Position numbers and translations under genes: made by a program
In this document: positions 52,550-60,465 of the stretch, piece by piece
Layout of the letters: each line of letters opens with the position of its first letter
Position numbering within the stretch: position 1 is the stretch's first letter
Notes under the pieces: generated by a model
The model's input: the letters and a program-made list of their open reading frames with translations, nothing else
What the model was told of the DNA's origin: nothing
Database searches by the model: none
NCBI GenBank assembly: GCA_036399175.1
Contig: DASWNP010000061.1
Span: 1 to 64,000, forward strand
Length of the DNA: 64,000 nucleotides
From: DASWNP01 sp036399175
GTDB lineage: Bacteria > Acidobacteriota > Blastocatellia > Pyrinomonadales > Pyrinomonadaceae
Direction of reading: 5' to 3'

Positions 52550-54460
52550 TCAAAGATTTCTACCGGCGAGCCACGCGGCGCGCAGGGCGAGCGCATCTTT
52601 GGGAGCGTCCTTTATCTCTTCGATGCGGTAGACGAAGTTGTCGGGCGCATCGAGCGTGAGGTGCGTGTCGATGGTTTGCGAGCCGCGCCGGAGGGTTAAC
52701 GGGACGCGCTCGCCCTGCTTGAAGGTGTTGAGCGCGTCGCGCCAACGGCCTTCGCTAATGGCGGTCTTGCCGACGGAGATGATGATGTCGCCCTGCTTGA
52801 GTCCGGCGCGCTCGGCGGGCGAGTTGGGGAGAATAGCGGTGATGCTGCCTTCCTGCGTCTTGATTCCGGCGTTGAATGGCTGGCGCTCGTCCGGGCGACG
52901 GACGAGGCGGAGGCCGACGTAACGGAGCGCTTCTTCGTAGGGCGGCTGCTCCGTGCCGCGCACGTGGCGTTTGAAAAACTCGCTCATGTCCGTCCCTGTA
53001 ACTTCGGAGGCGACGCGCGCGAAATCCTCGTTCGTGTAGCCGCGCCCGCGCAGGTAGTAGCTCTCGTTCGGGCTGCGCAGGTAAAACTCTTCGTACGCGC
53101 GGCGCATCACGTCGTCGAGCGAGGCGCGACCGCGCGTGCGGCCTCGAATCAGGAGGTCGAGCGCGAAGCCGAGCAATTCGCCTTTCGGGTAGTAGCTGAC
53201 CGAAGTGTTTGCGAGATTCGTGCGCTGGTCGTGCGAGGCGCGGTCGAGAAAGGCTGCGAGCAGGGATGCTTCCTCGGCGCTCATCAGTCGAGAGCCGGGC
53301 AGGTTCTCCACTTCCGCGAGCGTCCCCTCGAAGGCTTCGAGCAGTTGCCTCTCAGTCCAGAGAGCGGCGCGGTGCATCATCATGCTGCCGTAATAGTTCG
53401 TGAAACCCTCGCCTATCCAGAGGCCGCGAGTGTTGACGGGCGCGGTGAAATCCCAGGGGCCGAGCCCCGCCGGGCGCAGCCGCTTGATGTTCCAGACGTG
53501 GAAGAACTCGTGAGCCGCCGTCTCAAGCGTGCCCGTGTAGCCTTCTTCGGAGGCGAGCGTGCGAGTCGTGATGAGCTGCGTCGAGTTGAGGTGTTCCATG
53601 CCGTCGCCCCGGCGCGCGGTCGGGTCGAAGTGAATCAGGAAAGTGTAGCTTTCAAACTCGGGCGCGCCCCACATCTTAGTCTCCGCGCGCACAATCTTCT
53701 CTATGTCGCGCGCGAGCGACGCGCGCCTGCCACCCTCTTCGCCGAACGAATGCACGACCACCCTGTAAGTCTTGCCTTCGACTTTAAACTCGTCGAGCGT
53801 CCAGTCGGGCGCAATCTCGGTGGGCGCGTCGGCCATCACGTCGTAGTTCGGAAACTGAAACTGGTGCTGGTTGGCGCGCGTCGTGTAGCCGTTGATGATG
53901 CGCCAGCGCGGGGGCGGGTCGATGGTGAGCGTCACGGGGTCTTGCTTGTGTCCGACGACGTACATGAAGACGGAATGGCCGTTGTAGTTGGCGTGTCTCG
54001 CGTCGAGCTGCGAGAAAGTTCCCGAAAGGTCGTCGGCGAAGACTCTGTAGATGAAGGTCAGGGCGATGTTGTCCGCCGTCTCCGCGCGCCACGTCTGCGT
54101 GTCGAGCCTACTGAGCGGAATCTCCCAGCGCTTACACTTCGCGCCGGGAGGGCAGATGCCGCCGAACGCCTGCGCCTCCTGCACGTTCTTCGCAAACTCG
54201 AAGACCCCGTAGCGCCCCGGCGACCAGCGCGGCATCTGGAAATCGACGTGAGTCCCCTTCGACAACCCTGCGACCTCTATTTTCACCTCGAAGAGATGCG
54301 AAAGCGGCTCGGGCATCGACAGCCTGTAAGCGACGCGATACGGCGTCGGCGACGCGGGCGCAGGCGTCTGCCCCGCGACCTGCGCGCAGGCCGAAAGCAC
54401 AAACAGCAACGCACACAGCAGCCTTAGGCGCAGCGCGTCGAGGCGAAAATTCTGGTTCAT
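52550..54460 (-). CDS. M61 family peptidase (glycyl aminopeptidase-like) with PDZ domain, predicted lipoprotein
   Basis: 636 residues from ATG 54460. The signal ends in a lipobox (VLSAC), so the protein is probably lipid-anchored. N-terminal M61 beta domain (VDFQMPRWSPGRYGVFEFAKN), then the catalytic zinc motif H-E-F-F-H with VWNIKRLRP and the downstream glutamate in WIGEGFTNYYG. A PDZ domain (about 535-600, ILPNSPAERAGLKQGDIIISVG) sits at the C-terminus. Cleaves N-terminal residues of peptides in the periplasm. Confidence 0.9.
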   Translation of the reverse strand: MNQNFRLDALRLRLLCALLFVLSACAQVAGQTPAPASPTPYRVAYRLSMPEPLSHLFEVKIEVAGLSKGTHVDFQMPRWSPGRYGVFEFAKNVQEAQAFGGICPPGAKCKRWEIPLSRLDTQTWRAETADNIALTFIYRVFADDLSGTFSQLDARHANYNGHSVFMYVVGHKQDPVTLTIDPPPRWRIINGYTTRANQHQFQFPNYDVMADAPTEIAPDWTLDEFKVEGKTYRVVVHSFGEEGGRRASLARDIEKIVRAETKMWGAPEFESYTFLIHFDPTARRGDGMEHLNSTQLITTRTLASEEGYTGTLETAAHEFFHVWNIKRLRPAGLGPWDFTAPVNTRGLWIGEGFTNYYGSMMMHRAALWTERQLLEAFEGTLAEVENLPGSRLMSAEEASLLAAFLDRASHDQRTNLANTSVSYYPKGELLGFALDLLIRGRTRGRASLDDVMRRAYEEFYLRSPNESYYLRGRGYTNEDFARVASEVTGTDMSEFFKRHVRGTEQPPYEEALRYVGLRLVRRPDERQPFNAGIKTQEGSITAILPNSPAERAGLKQGDIIISVGKTAISEGRWRDALNTFKQGERVPLTLRRGSQTIDTHLTLDAPDNFVYRIEEIKDAPKDALALRAAWLAGRNL

Positions 54461-54475
54461 CAAAAGACTCCGATT

Positions 54476-54552
54476 CGTAAATGGTGAATCGTGAATCGTA
54501 AATAGTTAATACCTGTTCTTTCTATTTACGATTGACGATTCACGATTTACGG
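54476..54552. repeat. Heptad-repeat palindrome, 'gtaaatc/gtgaatc' family
   Basis: cgtaaatggtgaatcgtgaa ... with complementary acgattgacgattcacgatt; loop aatacctgttctttctatt. It lies directly upstream of the M61 gene (minus strand). Confidence 0.88.
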
Positions 54553-54685
54553 TTTTTATCCGTTTACCAGCCGCGATTATCCTTGCTCTCATCAATCGCT
54601 GTCAAAAGCGTCGCGCTTGACGCTACGAGAGCGTATCGGCTAGCTTCCCTGTTGATTGAGCAGAGCGCGAGCATCGCTCTACCCC

Positions 54686-54730
54686 GGCTGATTGCTGACT
54701 GCTGAAAGCTGATTTCTGATTGCCGATTTC
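54686..54730. repeat. Heptad-repeat half-palindrome, 'gctgatt' words
   Basis: gctgatt gctgact gctgaaa gctgatt tctgatt gccgatt, one arm only; a partner is not visible nearby. It ends 8 bp before the AlaX ATG. Confidence 0.78.
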
Positions 54731-54738
54731 TTCCGCGT

Positions 54739-56022
54739 ATGAGCACGACCGAACGCCTCTATTATCACGATTCGCATTTGAAGGAGTTTGACGCACGCGT
54801 CGAAGCCGTCGCGCGCATAGACGGCGGGCGCTTCGGCGTCAGGCTTGACCGCACGGCTTTCTATCCGACGGGCGGCGGGCAGCCGAGCGACACGGGCACG
54901 CTCGGCGAAGCGCGCGTCGTCGAATGCGTAGACGAAGAGGAAGAAGGCGTGCTGCACATCGTCGAGGGGCGAGCGCCGGAGTTGGGCGCGCATGTGCGCG
55001 GGCGCGTGGACTGGCCGCGCCGCCTCGACCACATACAGCAGCACACGGGTCAACACATTCTCTCGCAAGTCTTCGTCGAGCTGTTCGGCGCAGAGACGCG
55101 CAGCTTCCGAATGCTCGAGCGCGTCTCCGAAATCGACGTGGCGCTCGACTCTCCGAGCGACGAGCGCATCGAGCAGGCCGTCACACTCGCCAACCGCATC
55201 ATCTGGGAGAACCGCGCGGTGCGCGTCCGTCAAGTTTCGGCTGAAGAAGCCGCCGCGCTGCCGCTCAGAAAAGATTCGGCGCGCGCGGGCGAGCTTCGCA
55301 TCATCGAGATTGAAGGCTTCGACATGAGTCCCTGCGGCGGCACTCACGCCGCGCGGACGGGCGAGGTCGGCATTCTCGTCGCGCGCTCCTGGGAACGCGC
55401 GAAGGGCTTGACGCGCATCGAATTCCTGGCCGGAGGGCGCGTCCACGCCGACTACGTGCGCGCTAACGCGTCGGCGCGACGCGTCGCCGCCCTCTTCAGC
55501 GTCGGGCGCGACGACGCGGAGGCTTCCGTCGCCCGCCTGCTCGAAGATAACAAACAGCTTTCGCGGCGCGTGCGCGCTCTCGAAGAGATAGCGGCGCGCG
55601 TCGAAGCCGGAGAGCTGCTCGCCGAAGCCTCGCGCGCGAATCAGACGCCCGCGCACGACGAACTGCCCGCGCAGGCCGCGCACGCGTCCACTGCCCAAAC
55701 AACCCTCGTCGCCCGCGTCTTCGACGGGCGCGACGCCGAATCCCTCAAACGTCTCGCTTCCGCCATCGTCTCAAATTCACATGCCGTCGCCCTGCTCGGC
55801 TCGCGCGACGCCGAGCAGGCACGCCTCGTCTTCGCACGCTCCGCCGATGCCCCCGGCGACATGAACGCGCTCATGCGTCAGGCTTGCGCCATCCTCGAAG
55901 GACGCGGCGGCGGTCGCCCCGACCTCGCACAAGGCGGCGGGCGTCGAACAGAAAAACTCTCCGACGCAATCGAAACTGCCGCGCAACTCTGGAACGAAGA
56001 AACGATGAACGCGGAACGATGA
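54739..56022 (+). CDS. alaX: Alanyl-tRNA editing protein AlaX with DHHA1 domain
   Basis: 427 residues. tRNA-SAD editing domain with zinc ligands H102-T-G-Q-H106 and C199-G-G-T-H203. The N-terminal beta-barrel (YYHDSHLKEFDARVE, DRTAFYPTGGGQPSDTG) and the C-terminal DHHA1 domain (GDMNALMRQACAILEGRGGGRPDLAQGGG, key part GRGGGRPDLAQGG) are complete. This is the AlaX-L type that hydrolyses Ser- or Gly-tRNA(Ala). The final codons (ETMNAER) lie in palindrome DNA of the gatgaac/gcggaac type. Confidence 0.93.
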   Translation: MSTTERLYYHDSHLKEFDARVEAVARIDGGRFGVRLDRTAFYPTGGGQPSDTGTLGEARVVECVDEEEEGVLHIVEGRAPELGAHVRGRVDWPRRLDHIQQHTGQHILSQVFVELFGAETRSFRMLERVSEIDVALDSPSDERIEQAVTLANRIIWENRAVRVRQVSAEEAAALPLRKDSARAGELRIIEIEGFDMSPCGGTHAARTGEVGILVARSWERAKGLTRIEFLAGGRVHADYVRANASARRVAALFSVGRDDAEASVARLLEDNKQLSRRVRALEEIAARVEAGELLAEASRANQTPAHDELPAQAAHASTAQTTLVARVFDGRDAESLKRLASAIVSNSHAVALLGSRDAEQARLVFARSADAPGDMNALMRQACAILEGRGGGRPDLAQGGGRRTEKLSDAIETAAQLWNEETMNAER

Positions 56023-56112
56023 AACAGTTTTCAGTTTTGAGTTTTCAGTTTCCAGCAGAAGACATCTTTTCTGAAAACTGAAAACCGAAAACTGAAAACT
56101 GTTTCATCGTTT
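56001..56112. repeat. Heptad-repeat palindrome, 'ttttcag' with 'gatgaac' start
   Basis: aacgatg aacgcgg aacgatg aaacagt tttcagt tttgagt tttcagt against ctgaaaactgaaaaccgaaa ... gtttcatcgttt. Loop about 24 nt. It includes the AlaX stop codon and ends 11 bp before the convergent VWFA stop. Confidence 0.88.
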
Positions 56113-56122
56113 CCTTCACCCT

Positions 56123-57628
56123 TCAGCGCCGCGCGCGATAGCCGGGACGTGAGCGCAGGACGACGCCCTTGCGCGCCGTGCGTACTTGAATTTTTCGATA
56201 GCGCCCGTCGCGTGTGCGATTCGCGGGATAGTAGCCGAGCGAGTATTGCGTGCGAAGCTCGGATGCGATTTGAGCGAAGGCGACGGGGAGCGAGGCGAGG
56301 GTATCGGCGCGATGGAGGCGTCCGCCCGACTGCGCGGCTATCTCTTTGAGGTAGCCGTCGGCGGTCTTGTAGGCGAGGTCGAGCATGCGTGAGATTGATT
56401 CGTCGTCGGCGCTGGCGCGAGAGATGGACGCGGGGTCGTCGCTACGACTCTGGCCGGGGTAGCGCGTGTCTGCGCCGCGCGTGGAGTTGGGGTCGTCAGG
56501 CCACTGGCCGGGGGTTGAAGTGCCGCCGCGCGGCTGCGGGTTGGTCGTCCCGCCCTGCGGGCGAGAGACGACGATGGGCGGGAACGGCAGCCCCAAGCCG
56601 CCGCCACCTCCGCCGCCGGGATACGGAATCTGACCGCCGGGGACGGTCGTCGGCGTCGTGCCGCGCGGGGCGCTGCCGCCCGAACGTCTCTGTGCGCCCG
56701 CGTCTTCAGGAAGCGGCAGTCCTTCGCCGCCGGGGACGGTGGTCGGCGTGGTCGTGCGCGTCGAGCCGCCGCCGAAGACCGTGCCGAGGTTCACCCTCTG
56801 CCCTTCACGCGCCTGCTCGCGCGCCAGCCTCTCCGTCTCCTCGCGCGTGTCGAAGCGTATCGGATAGACGATGACTCCCGACTCCTCTATCTCGCGCACG
56901 TTGTCGTTGTAACGCACGCGCTCGCTATGCCAATCGACGCCGTCCGTGAAGATGACGACGGCCTTGCGCCCCTCGACGCGCACGAGAGATCTCAGCGCCA
57001 ACTGCATCGCATCGTAAAGCTTCGTCCCGCGCCCCGGAAAGGTGCGACGGATGGCTGCGCCGAGCGTCGCGCGGTCGTTCGTGAAATCGGAGAGCGAGCG
57101 CACCTTATCGTCGAACGAAACGACCTTGATGCGATCCTCCGGCTGCAACTGCTCGACGAAGCTGATGGCGGCCTGCTGAATCTGTCCCAGTTTCTCCTGT
57201 GTGCTGGCGCTCGTGTCGAGCATCAGAACGACGTGGAAAGGCGCGCTCGTCGTGGCGAAGAAAACTATCTCCTGCTTCGCCCCGTCTTCATAAAGCTCGA
57301 ACTCCTCGCGTCGCATGTCGGGCACGTAGCGGTCGTTGCGGTCGCTGGCGACGACCGGCACGGCGACGAGGTCGGTCTCAACCTTCACAACCTCCGAAGC
57401 GTCCTCCTCCTCTTCCATCGCCCCGTCTTCCGCGCTCGTCTCGGCTTCCGCCTCCGGCGTCGGAGAAGCTTTCGGGGAAGCCTTCTTCTCGGCAGGCTGC
57501 TTCTGCGCGTTCGGCTTCTCCGCCGCCGCACCCCTCTGCGAGCTACGCCCCGACTGCGCCCACCCCGCCAACGCCAACGCCAAAATCAGACACGCGGCGA
57601 CGCCGACTCTGCCGATAGAAAAACGCAT
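56123..57628 (-). CDS. Secreted VWFA-domain protein with Gly/Pro/Thr-rich insert
   Basis: 501 residues from ATG 57628 (AAAGGA 8 bp upstream; an ATG two codons earlier is also possible). Signal peptide (to about GWA-QSG), a Lys/Ala/Glu linker (30-78), the beta region VKVETDLVAVPVVASDRNDR and a VWFA domain with MIDAS D138-T-S-A-S-T. A long Gly/Pro/Thr-rich insert (about 295-410, twice TTTPTTVPGG/GTTPTTVPGG) precedes the conserved ASELRTQYSLGYYPANRTRDG tail. Third paralogue of the acidobacterial VWFA family here. Confidence 0.82.
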   Translation of the reverse strand: MRFSIGRVGVAACLILALALAGWAQSGRSSQRGAAAEKPNAQKQPAEKKASPKASPTPEAEAETSAEDGAMEEEEDASEVVKVETDLVAVPVVASDRNDRYVPDMRREEFELYEDGAKQEIVFFATTSAPFHVVLMLDTSASTQEKLGQIQQAAISFVEQLQPEDRIKVVSFDDKVRSLSDFTNDRATLGAAIRRTFPGRGTKLYDAMQLALRSLVRVEGRKAVVIFTDGVDWHSERVRYNDNVREIEESGVIVYPIRFDTREETERLAREQAREGQRVNLGTVFGGGSTRTTTPTTVPGGEGLPLPEDAGAQRRSGGSAPRGTTPTTVPGGQIPYPGGGGGGGLGLPFPPIVVSRPQGGTTNPQPRGGTSTPGQWPDDPNSTRGADTRYPGQSRSDDPASISRASADDESISRMLDLAYKTADGYLKEIAAQSGGRLHRADTLASLPVAFAQIASELRTQYSLGYYPANRTRDGRYRKIQVRTARKGVVLRSRPGYRARR

Positions 57629-57944
57629 CAACATCTTCCTTTCCAGAAGCTCACACCTTCCGCCTCGCAAGCGACCCGCCCGGCTCGAAAGCTCAACGCC
57701 CGTCCGAGCATCTGCCGCTCTTAAACTAACTCACAATGCGCCTCACATCCGCCTTCGCAATCCCGACAGCCGTTCCTACCTGTGATGTGCGACCGACACG
57801 CCGGAGTTTGCCTGTCTTCAAAATCTCTTGACCAATCCCCCTTCTCCCAAACTCTTTCCTCTCCAAACGCATCTCCCGCCCTGACCATCTAAACATACAA
57901 GCTTGACAGCATCACACGCACTCCATATCATCTTCTTTCGCGAC
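57629..57944. other. Divergent region between the VWFA gene and tRNA-Ala
   Basis: 316 bp, no gene or heptad repeat seen. The right end holds the tRNA promoter (57903-57931); the VWFA promoter must lie on the left part of the minus strand. Confidence 0.5.
57903..57931 (+). promoter_or_regulatory. Strong sigma-70 promoter of tRNA-Ala
   Basis: TTGACA (57903-57908), 17 bp, TATCAT (57926-57931); the tRNA begins 14 bp after the -10 box. Confidence 0.85.
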
Positions 57945-58017
57945 GGGGCAGTAGCTCAGCTGGGAGAGCGCGGCGTTCGCAATGCCGAGGCCAGGGGTTC
58001 GATCCCCCTCTGCTCCA
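57945..58017 (+). tRNA. tRNA-Ala (anticodon CGC)
   Basis: 73 nt. Acceptor GGGGCAG/CTGCTCC, D-stem GCTC/GAGC, anticodon stem CGGCG/TGCCG with loop TTCGCAA (CGC), T-stem AGGGG/CCCCT with TTCGATC, discriminator A. The CCA end is not encoded (the next bases are tta). Read with its own promoter and an immediate terminator. A degenerate copy of its 3' end with CCA lies at about 58588-58613. Confidence 0.97.
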
Positions 58018-58024
58018 TTAAATT

Positions 58025-58062
58025 TAAGACAGCCGCTTCCGGGTGGCTGTCTTAATTTTTTG
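58025..58062 (+). terminator. Terminator directly after tRNA-Ala
   Basis: ttaagacagcc (58025-58035) pairs with ggctgtcttaa (58046-58056), followed by tttttt. Confidence 0.9.
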
Positions 58063-58090
58063 CAGGGTGGCCTGTGCTACAGTATCGCCT

Positions 58091-58684
58091 ATGTCGAGGC
58101 CCAAGAACCCGCGAGCCTGCCGCATTTGCCCGCGTCCTGTTAATGACTACTGTGCAATCTATTGCAGTAATGTCTGCCAACTGCAAGCTCAATACGAAGC
58201 ATATATCGAGCGATGGAAGGCCGGTGGCGAATCAGGCGTCGCCGGGGCGGCGGGAATTTCGCGCTACATCCGCCGCTACCTGACCGAACAGCACGGGGAG
58301 CGTTGCCAGCGGTGCGGATGGCGGGAGCGACATCCGTTGACGAGAAAAGTGCCATTAACCATCGACCATATCGATGGCGACTGCCTGAACAATGCTGAAG
58401 CAAATCTTCGGCTGCTATGTCCGAATTGCCACTCGCTCACTCCGAATTACGGCAATTTGAACAAAGGCCGCAGCCAACGCTACCATAGACGCGCGCAGGC
58501 TACGATGAGAAGAATTTTAGGGGGATTAGCATGGTTAGCAACACAACGCATTCTCAGTAGCCAGTTACGGATTCGATTCCCGTTCCGGGTTCGCCCCCCC
58601 TTCTGCTCCACCAAAAAGAATCGACGACTTACGGCGGGACTGCTCCCGCCGTTTTTAATTCCGGTTGCGAATCCGTTGCATTAG
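58091..58684 (+). CDS. HNH endonuclease-like protein, tail doubtful
   Basis: 197 codons from ATG 58091. N-terminal zinc-finger-like CRICPRPVNDYCAIYCSNVCQ, then an HNH core CQRCGWRE...TIDHIDGDCLNNAEANLRLLCPNCHSL (core motif DHIDGDCLNN). This is the type found in phage and mobile elements. The last 50 or so codons run over a tRNA-3'-like sequence and a terminator hairpin, so the natural end may be earlier. It lies between tRNA-Ala and a second tRNA-like 3' end, which suggests a small integrated element. Confidence 0.7.
   Translation: MSRPKNPRACRICPRPVNDYCAIYCSNVCQLQAQYEAYIERWKAGGESGVAGAAGISRYIRRYLTEQHGERCQRCGWRERHPLTRKVPLTIDHIDGDCLNNAEANLRLLCPNCHSLTPNYGNLNKGRSQRYHRRAQATMRRILGGLAWLATQRILSSQLRIRFPFRVRPPFCSTKKNRRLTAGLLPPFLIPVANPLH
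58588..58613 (+). repeat. Degenerate copy of the tRNA-Ala 3' end with encoded CCA (possible att site)
   Basis: gggttcgcccccccttctgc followed by tccacca. It matches the T-arm and acceptor strand of the tRNA (gggttcg..cccccct.ctgctcca) with two substitutions and one extra T. Here the acceptor is followed by CCA, which the intact gene lacks. Confidence 0.55.
58632..58656 (+). terminator. Rho-independent terminator, probably the original tRNA terminator
   Basis: cggcggga/tcccgccg with a 4-nt loop, followed by TTTTT. It lies shortly after the tRNA-like 3' end, in the place expected for the ancestral tRNA-Ala terminator. Confidence 0.8.
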
Positions 58685-58804
58685 CCGCGTCGAAAGACTC
58701 TCCAAGCTGCGGACAGCTCGCCTCATAGTTGAGTTTGTCCTATGGCGTGTGAGGCATCGCCATCCGAATATCCGACCAACCAGAAATGCATGCCGGCGTG
58801 AACG

Positions 58805-58882
58805 GGTCAACGCCTGCCTCGACGATTCTCGTAGCCGTGACGCGCACACCGCCGAGGCGCCGGGTTGAATGAGTTGTCAGAC
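58805..58882 (-). other. attC-like integron recombination site, downstream of the MOSC gene
   Basis: Read on the minus strand: core GTCTGAC (58882-58876), then AACTCATTCAACCCGG..., ending GCAGGC-GTTGACC (58811-58805). The cores fit RYYYAAC and GTTRRRY with one mismatch each. The inner 'TCATTCAA.CCG' and 'GGCGTT' parts resemble, from memory, common proteobacterial attC sites. 78 bp, within the normal attC length range. Confidence 0.6.
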
Positions 58883-58894
58883 ATTGCCTCTCGT

Positions 58895-59401
58895 TTAAGA
58901 ACCCGCTCCTTTTCCCGCTTCCGCCTTGCTGACAACGTCGCCCACGTGCACCTCGCCGCCCTTAACTACTCGCGCATACCAACCCCTTCGCCCCCGTAGC
59001 TTCTGCATAAACTCCTTCTGTCTCTCTGGGCCGACATAAGGCAGAAGTCTTAAACTGCGACACGGATCGCATGCTTTCGTCACCTCTAAGGTCACATTGC
59101 CCACACGAAATCGCTCGCCTATCAGGAACTCGTCATAGCCCAGTCCTTCGGTCGTTATGTTTTCGCCCAGGTCGCCAGCTTTCACAGGCCATCCTTCATC
59201 GTTGAGCTTTCTGATCATCTCGACGGGGTAAAGCAAAACGGCCATCTCGGGGTCGCCCGCCTTGCGCTCGGTGCGGTACCTGTTGAAATCACCAACTACT
59301 CCCTTCTCATTAACCACAATGGAGGTCACAGGTGATTTGGGCAGGCCGCGTTCTTTGCCAGTCTGGGGTTTAATGTTGAGTTGATGGACTCTACCCTTCA
59401 A
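58895..59401 (-). CDS. MOSC-domain protein carried as an integron-like cassette
   Basis: 168 residues from TTG 59401 with GGAGGTG 5 bp upstream. The MOSC core shows VVNEKGVVGDFNRYR, VKAGDLGENITTEGL and the conserved Cys in TKACDPCRSL. MOSC domains bind molybdenum-cofactor-type sulfur groups and act in sulfur transfer; stand-alone forms include YiiM-like reductants of N-hydroxylated bases. The gene lies compactly between two attC-like sites with no promoter of its own visible, as expected for a cassette. Confidence 0.85.
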   Translation of the reverse strand: MKGRVHQLNIKPQTGKERGLPKSPVTSIVVNEKGVVGDFNRYRTERKAGDPEMAVLLYPVEMIRKLNDEGWPVKAGDLGENITTEGLGYDEFLIGERFRVGNVTLEVTKACDPCRSLRLLPYVGPERQKEFMQKLRGRRGWYARVVKGGEVHVGDVVSKAEAGKGAGS

Positions 59402-59426
59402 TTTTCACCTCCACTCAGAAGTATGT

Positions 59427-59537
59427 GTCTAACACTCGAATTAACCCGCCGGCCGATGATAGCGACAACGCGAATTGAACCAGCAAACGTTGATGAAAGG
59501 CAAGCTAAGGGCGGTCGGGTTGAATGAGTTGTCGCTC
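59427..59537 (-). other. attC-like integron recombination site, upstream of the MOSC gene
   Basis: On the minus strand it begins in a degenerate core (GAGCGAC), then AACTCATTCAACCCGACCG..., and ends CGGGTTAATTCGAGT-GTTAGAC (59433-59427). GTTAGAC fits GTTRRRY exactly. The arms CAACCCGaCCG/CGG-CGGGTT pair with an unpaired base, a typical attC trait. It shares the 18-bp block cgggttgaatgagttgtc with the other site. 111 bp. Confidence 0.6.
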
Positions 59538-59687
59538 GTCCGCGTCGCTTGCCGCTCAGGATTGAAGCCTCTTGCGGTTTCCGGACGATAGCGATTAACC
59601 TTGCGACAGGTTTTCCGGCGCTCGGCTGGGCTTCCGGTGCGCGACGGCACGAGAGCGTCTTCCGTACCAATCAGGGAGGTGAGGACT

Positions 59688-60398
59688 ATGGGCAGCAGCA
59701 GGGCGGGTCAGGGGCGCGCGTCTCGGCAGGCTGGAGATTCGGAGGGCGCGACGCGCTGCCGCGAGAAATTCCTGCGCTTCTTCCCCGGCGGTTTTCGTGA
59801 TGCGACCTACGTCTCGTGGGAGCGTGAGTACAAGTGGCAGACGCACGAGCGTTGGGAGGAGGCGCTCGGGCGCGAGGAGTTTCGGAGGCTTTTACGCGAG
59901 CGCGACTTCGCGGAGGTAGCAGCCCGCGCCGTGCGCGTCGAGCAAAGCTCGCGCCACAGCATGCTCTTCTCCTTCGAGAAGATGGCGCTGCGCGACGCCG
60001 TGCGTCAGCCCGAAGGCGCGCGTCTCTTCGCCGAAGGTCTCTACGACTTTCTGCACGGCGACAGTGCGACCGAACAGAAGTTTGAGCGCTGGCGCGACGT
60101 GGTCGCCCTCCTGCCGCGCCGCCAGACGCGCGTTCTCACCTGGCCGCTCCTGACAGTCTTCGGCTTCATCGCGCAGCCCGACGCGCACATCTTCCTCAAG
60201 CCTAACGTCACGCGCACGGCGGCGCGCGAATACGGCTTCGAGTTCCAATACAAGTCAGCGCCCGCCTGGGAGACCTACGCGAGCCTGCTTGAGTTCGCCG
60301 CCCGCGTGCGCCGCGACCAGCGCGACCTGCGCCCACGCGACATGATTGACCTCCAATCCTTCATCTGGGTTCAGGGCTCGGACGAATACGACGAGTAA
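59688..60398 (+). CDS. Conserved protein of unknown function
   Basis: 236 residues from ATG 59688 with GGGAGGTGAGG upstream. No signal peptide or membrane helix. Features include FLRFFPGGFRDATYVSWEREYKW at the N-terminus, a helical middle (HSMLFSFEKMALRDAV) and TWPLLTVFGFIAQPDAHIFLKPN. I do not recognise the family. It ends shortly before the N-acetyltransferase gene but the two need not be linked. Confidence 0.8.
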   Translation: MGSSRAGQGRASRQAGDSEGATRCREKFLRFFPGGFRDATYVSWEREYKWQTHERWEEALGREEFRRLLRERDFAEVAARAVRVEQSSRHSMLFSFEKMALRDAVRQPEGARLFAEGLYDFLHGDSATEQKFERWRDVVALLPRRQTRVLTWPLLTVFGFIAQPDAHIFLKPNVTRTAAREYGFEFQYKSAPAWETYASLLEFAARVRRDQRDLRPRDMIDLQSFIWVQGSDEYDE

Positions 60399-60465
60399 TG
60401 TCCGTTTCTGTCGAGAGACATCTTGCCAATTCGTTCGAGTCGAATCTGATTTTTCGCGAAACGCG

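Noticed and set aside
59398..59670. Minus-strand open frame covering the second attC-like site
   Set aside because: Composition and position fit non-coding recombination-site DNA; no ribosome-binding site, no domain.
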